DNA of 64,000 nucleotides from Amphiura filiformis (taxonomy: Eukaryota > Echinodermata > Ophiuroidea > Amphilepidida > Amphiuridae). Shown here one piece after another: positions 63,636 through 64,000 of the stretch. The notes beneath the pieces were generated by a model. The model saw only the letters and a program-made list of their open reading frames with translations, had not been told where the DNA came from and did no database searches. Location: the NCBI RefSeq assembly GCF_039555335.1, contig NC_092637.1:9322815-9386814 (forward strand), read 5' to 3'. Numbering within the stretch: the first letter of the stretch is position 1; every line of letters begins with the position of its first letter. The position numbers and the translations under genes are program-made.

Positions 63636-64000
63636 GATGTCATACGTATTAGAAAATGCCGTCAGTGAATTTTGCAATCCGTATAACCCTTAATATGCTA
63701 TTTGATAATACTTTTCAAATCGGACATTTGAATCACTGTTGTAAGAGTAATTAACCAATCACTGCTAGTTATTTTAATGACGTCATATGCCTTGGAAAAT
63801 GGCTCTATTGGATTCCGCAGTCCTTAAAACGCCCGATTTGAAAGTTTTTATAATAATTCTTACACAGGCATTTGAATCATTGCGGGAGGAATAATTAACC
63901 AATCATATATCAGCATATTAATGACGTCGTACGCTTTCCAAAATGTCATCTTTGAATTTTGCTCCCCTTGGAACCCCTATTTTGCTTTTTCAATTACAAT
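63636..64000 (+). repeat. ~143-bp tandem repeat running off the window
   Basis: 'gatgtcatacgtattagaaa' at 63637, 'gacgtcatatgccttggaaa' at 63780 and 'gacgtcgtacgctttccaaa' at 63925 start successive units. Each is followed by 'gaattttgc'-like and later 'catttgaatca' motifs. Units are diverged by about a quarter by eye. Confidence 0.75.

Overview
This is a eukaryotic, intron-bearing genomic window, most likely from a marine invertebrate deuterostome. An echinoderm is my best guess, but I cannot settle the species. The evidence is GT-AG introns of several kb, scattered TAGGCCTAC-type words, tRNA-derived SINEs, RTE-like and CR1/Jockey-like LINE fragments, a mariner-like remnant and a very high density of palindromic (foldback/MITE) elements. 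Coding DNA is only a few percent of the window.

Region 1 (1-15,600) carries a plus-strand pyrroline-5-carboxylate reductase gene of the short PYCR3 type. Five phase-compatible exons are visible (2483-2547, 4763-4942, 8775-8984, 14268-14360, 15421-15597); the exon with the N-terminal dinucleotide-binding loop is not in the window. Immediately upstream of the third exon lies a tandem array of 17 units of about 108 bp. Each unit contains the exon's own polypyrimidine tract, 3' splice site and first 61 coding bases. The last exon also has a partial upstream duplicate (15256-15355). So two exons of one gene have had acceptor plus exon start duplicated.

Region 2 (15,600-30,700) has no host gene. 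It holds TTAA-flanked foldback elements, a GTCC-rich/115-bp repeat element, a 50-bp satellite array split by a 940-bp foldback transposon and by a minus-strand LINE, and a 1-kb mariner-like element.

Region 3 (30,700-64,000) contains two tandem plus-strand paralogues of a secreted or membrane-anchored protein. Copy A (35783-43903) is complete: a signal-peptide exon, an exon with YWTD-like sequence, and a 2.9-kb exon with more YWTD-like repeats, six Calx-beta domains and a transmembrane helix (1098 residues in all). Copy B has exon 1 (53840-53924) and exon 2 (59551-59850); its large third exon must lie beyond the right edge. Because the flanks and introns of A and B are alignable, several insertions in A can be read against an empty site in B: a 3.4-kb TTTGATAG-repeat element, a 207-bp TTAA MITE and an RTE-like LINE flanked by GATATT. 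Between the paralogues lies a degenerate minus-strand copy of a multicopy CXC-domain/FEN-like nuclease family (48205-51072) and a possible Calx-beta-like relic (46440-46670). Right of 53.9 kb the DNA is mostly large inverted repeats.

All alignments were done by eye; boundaries of repeats are approximate unless a target-site duplication is stated.
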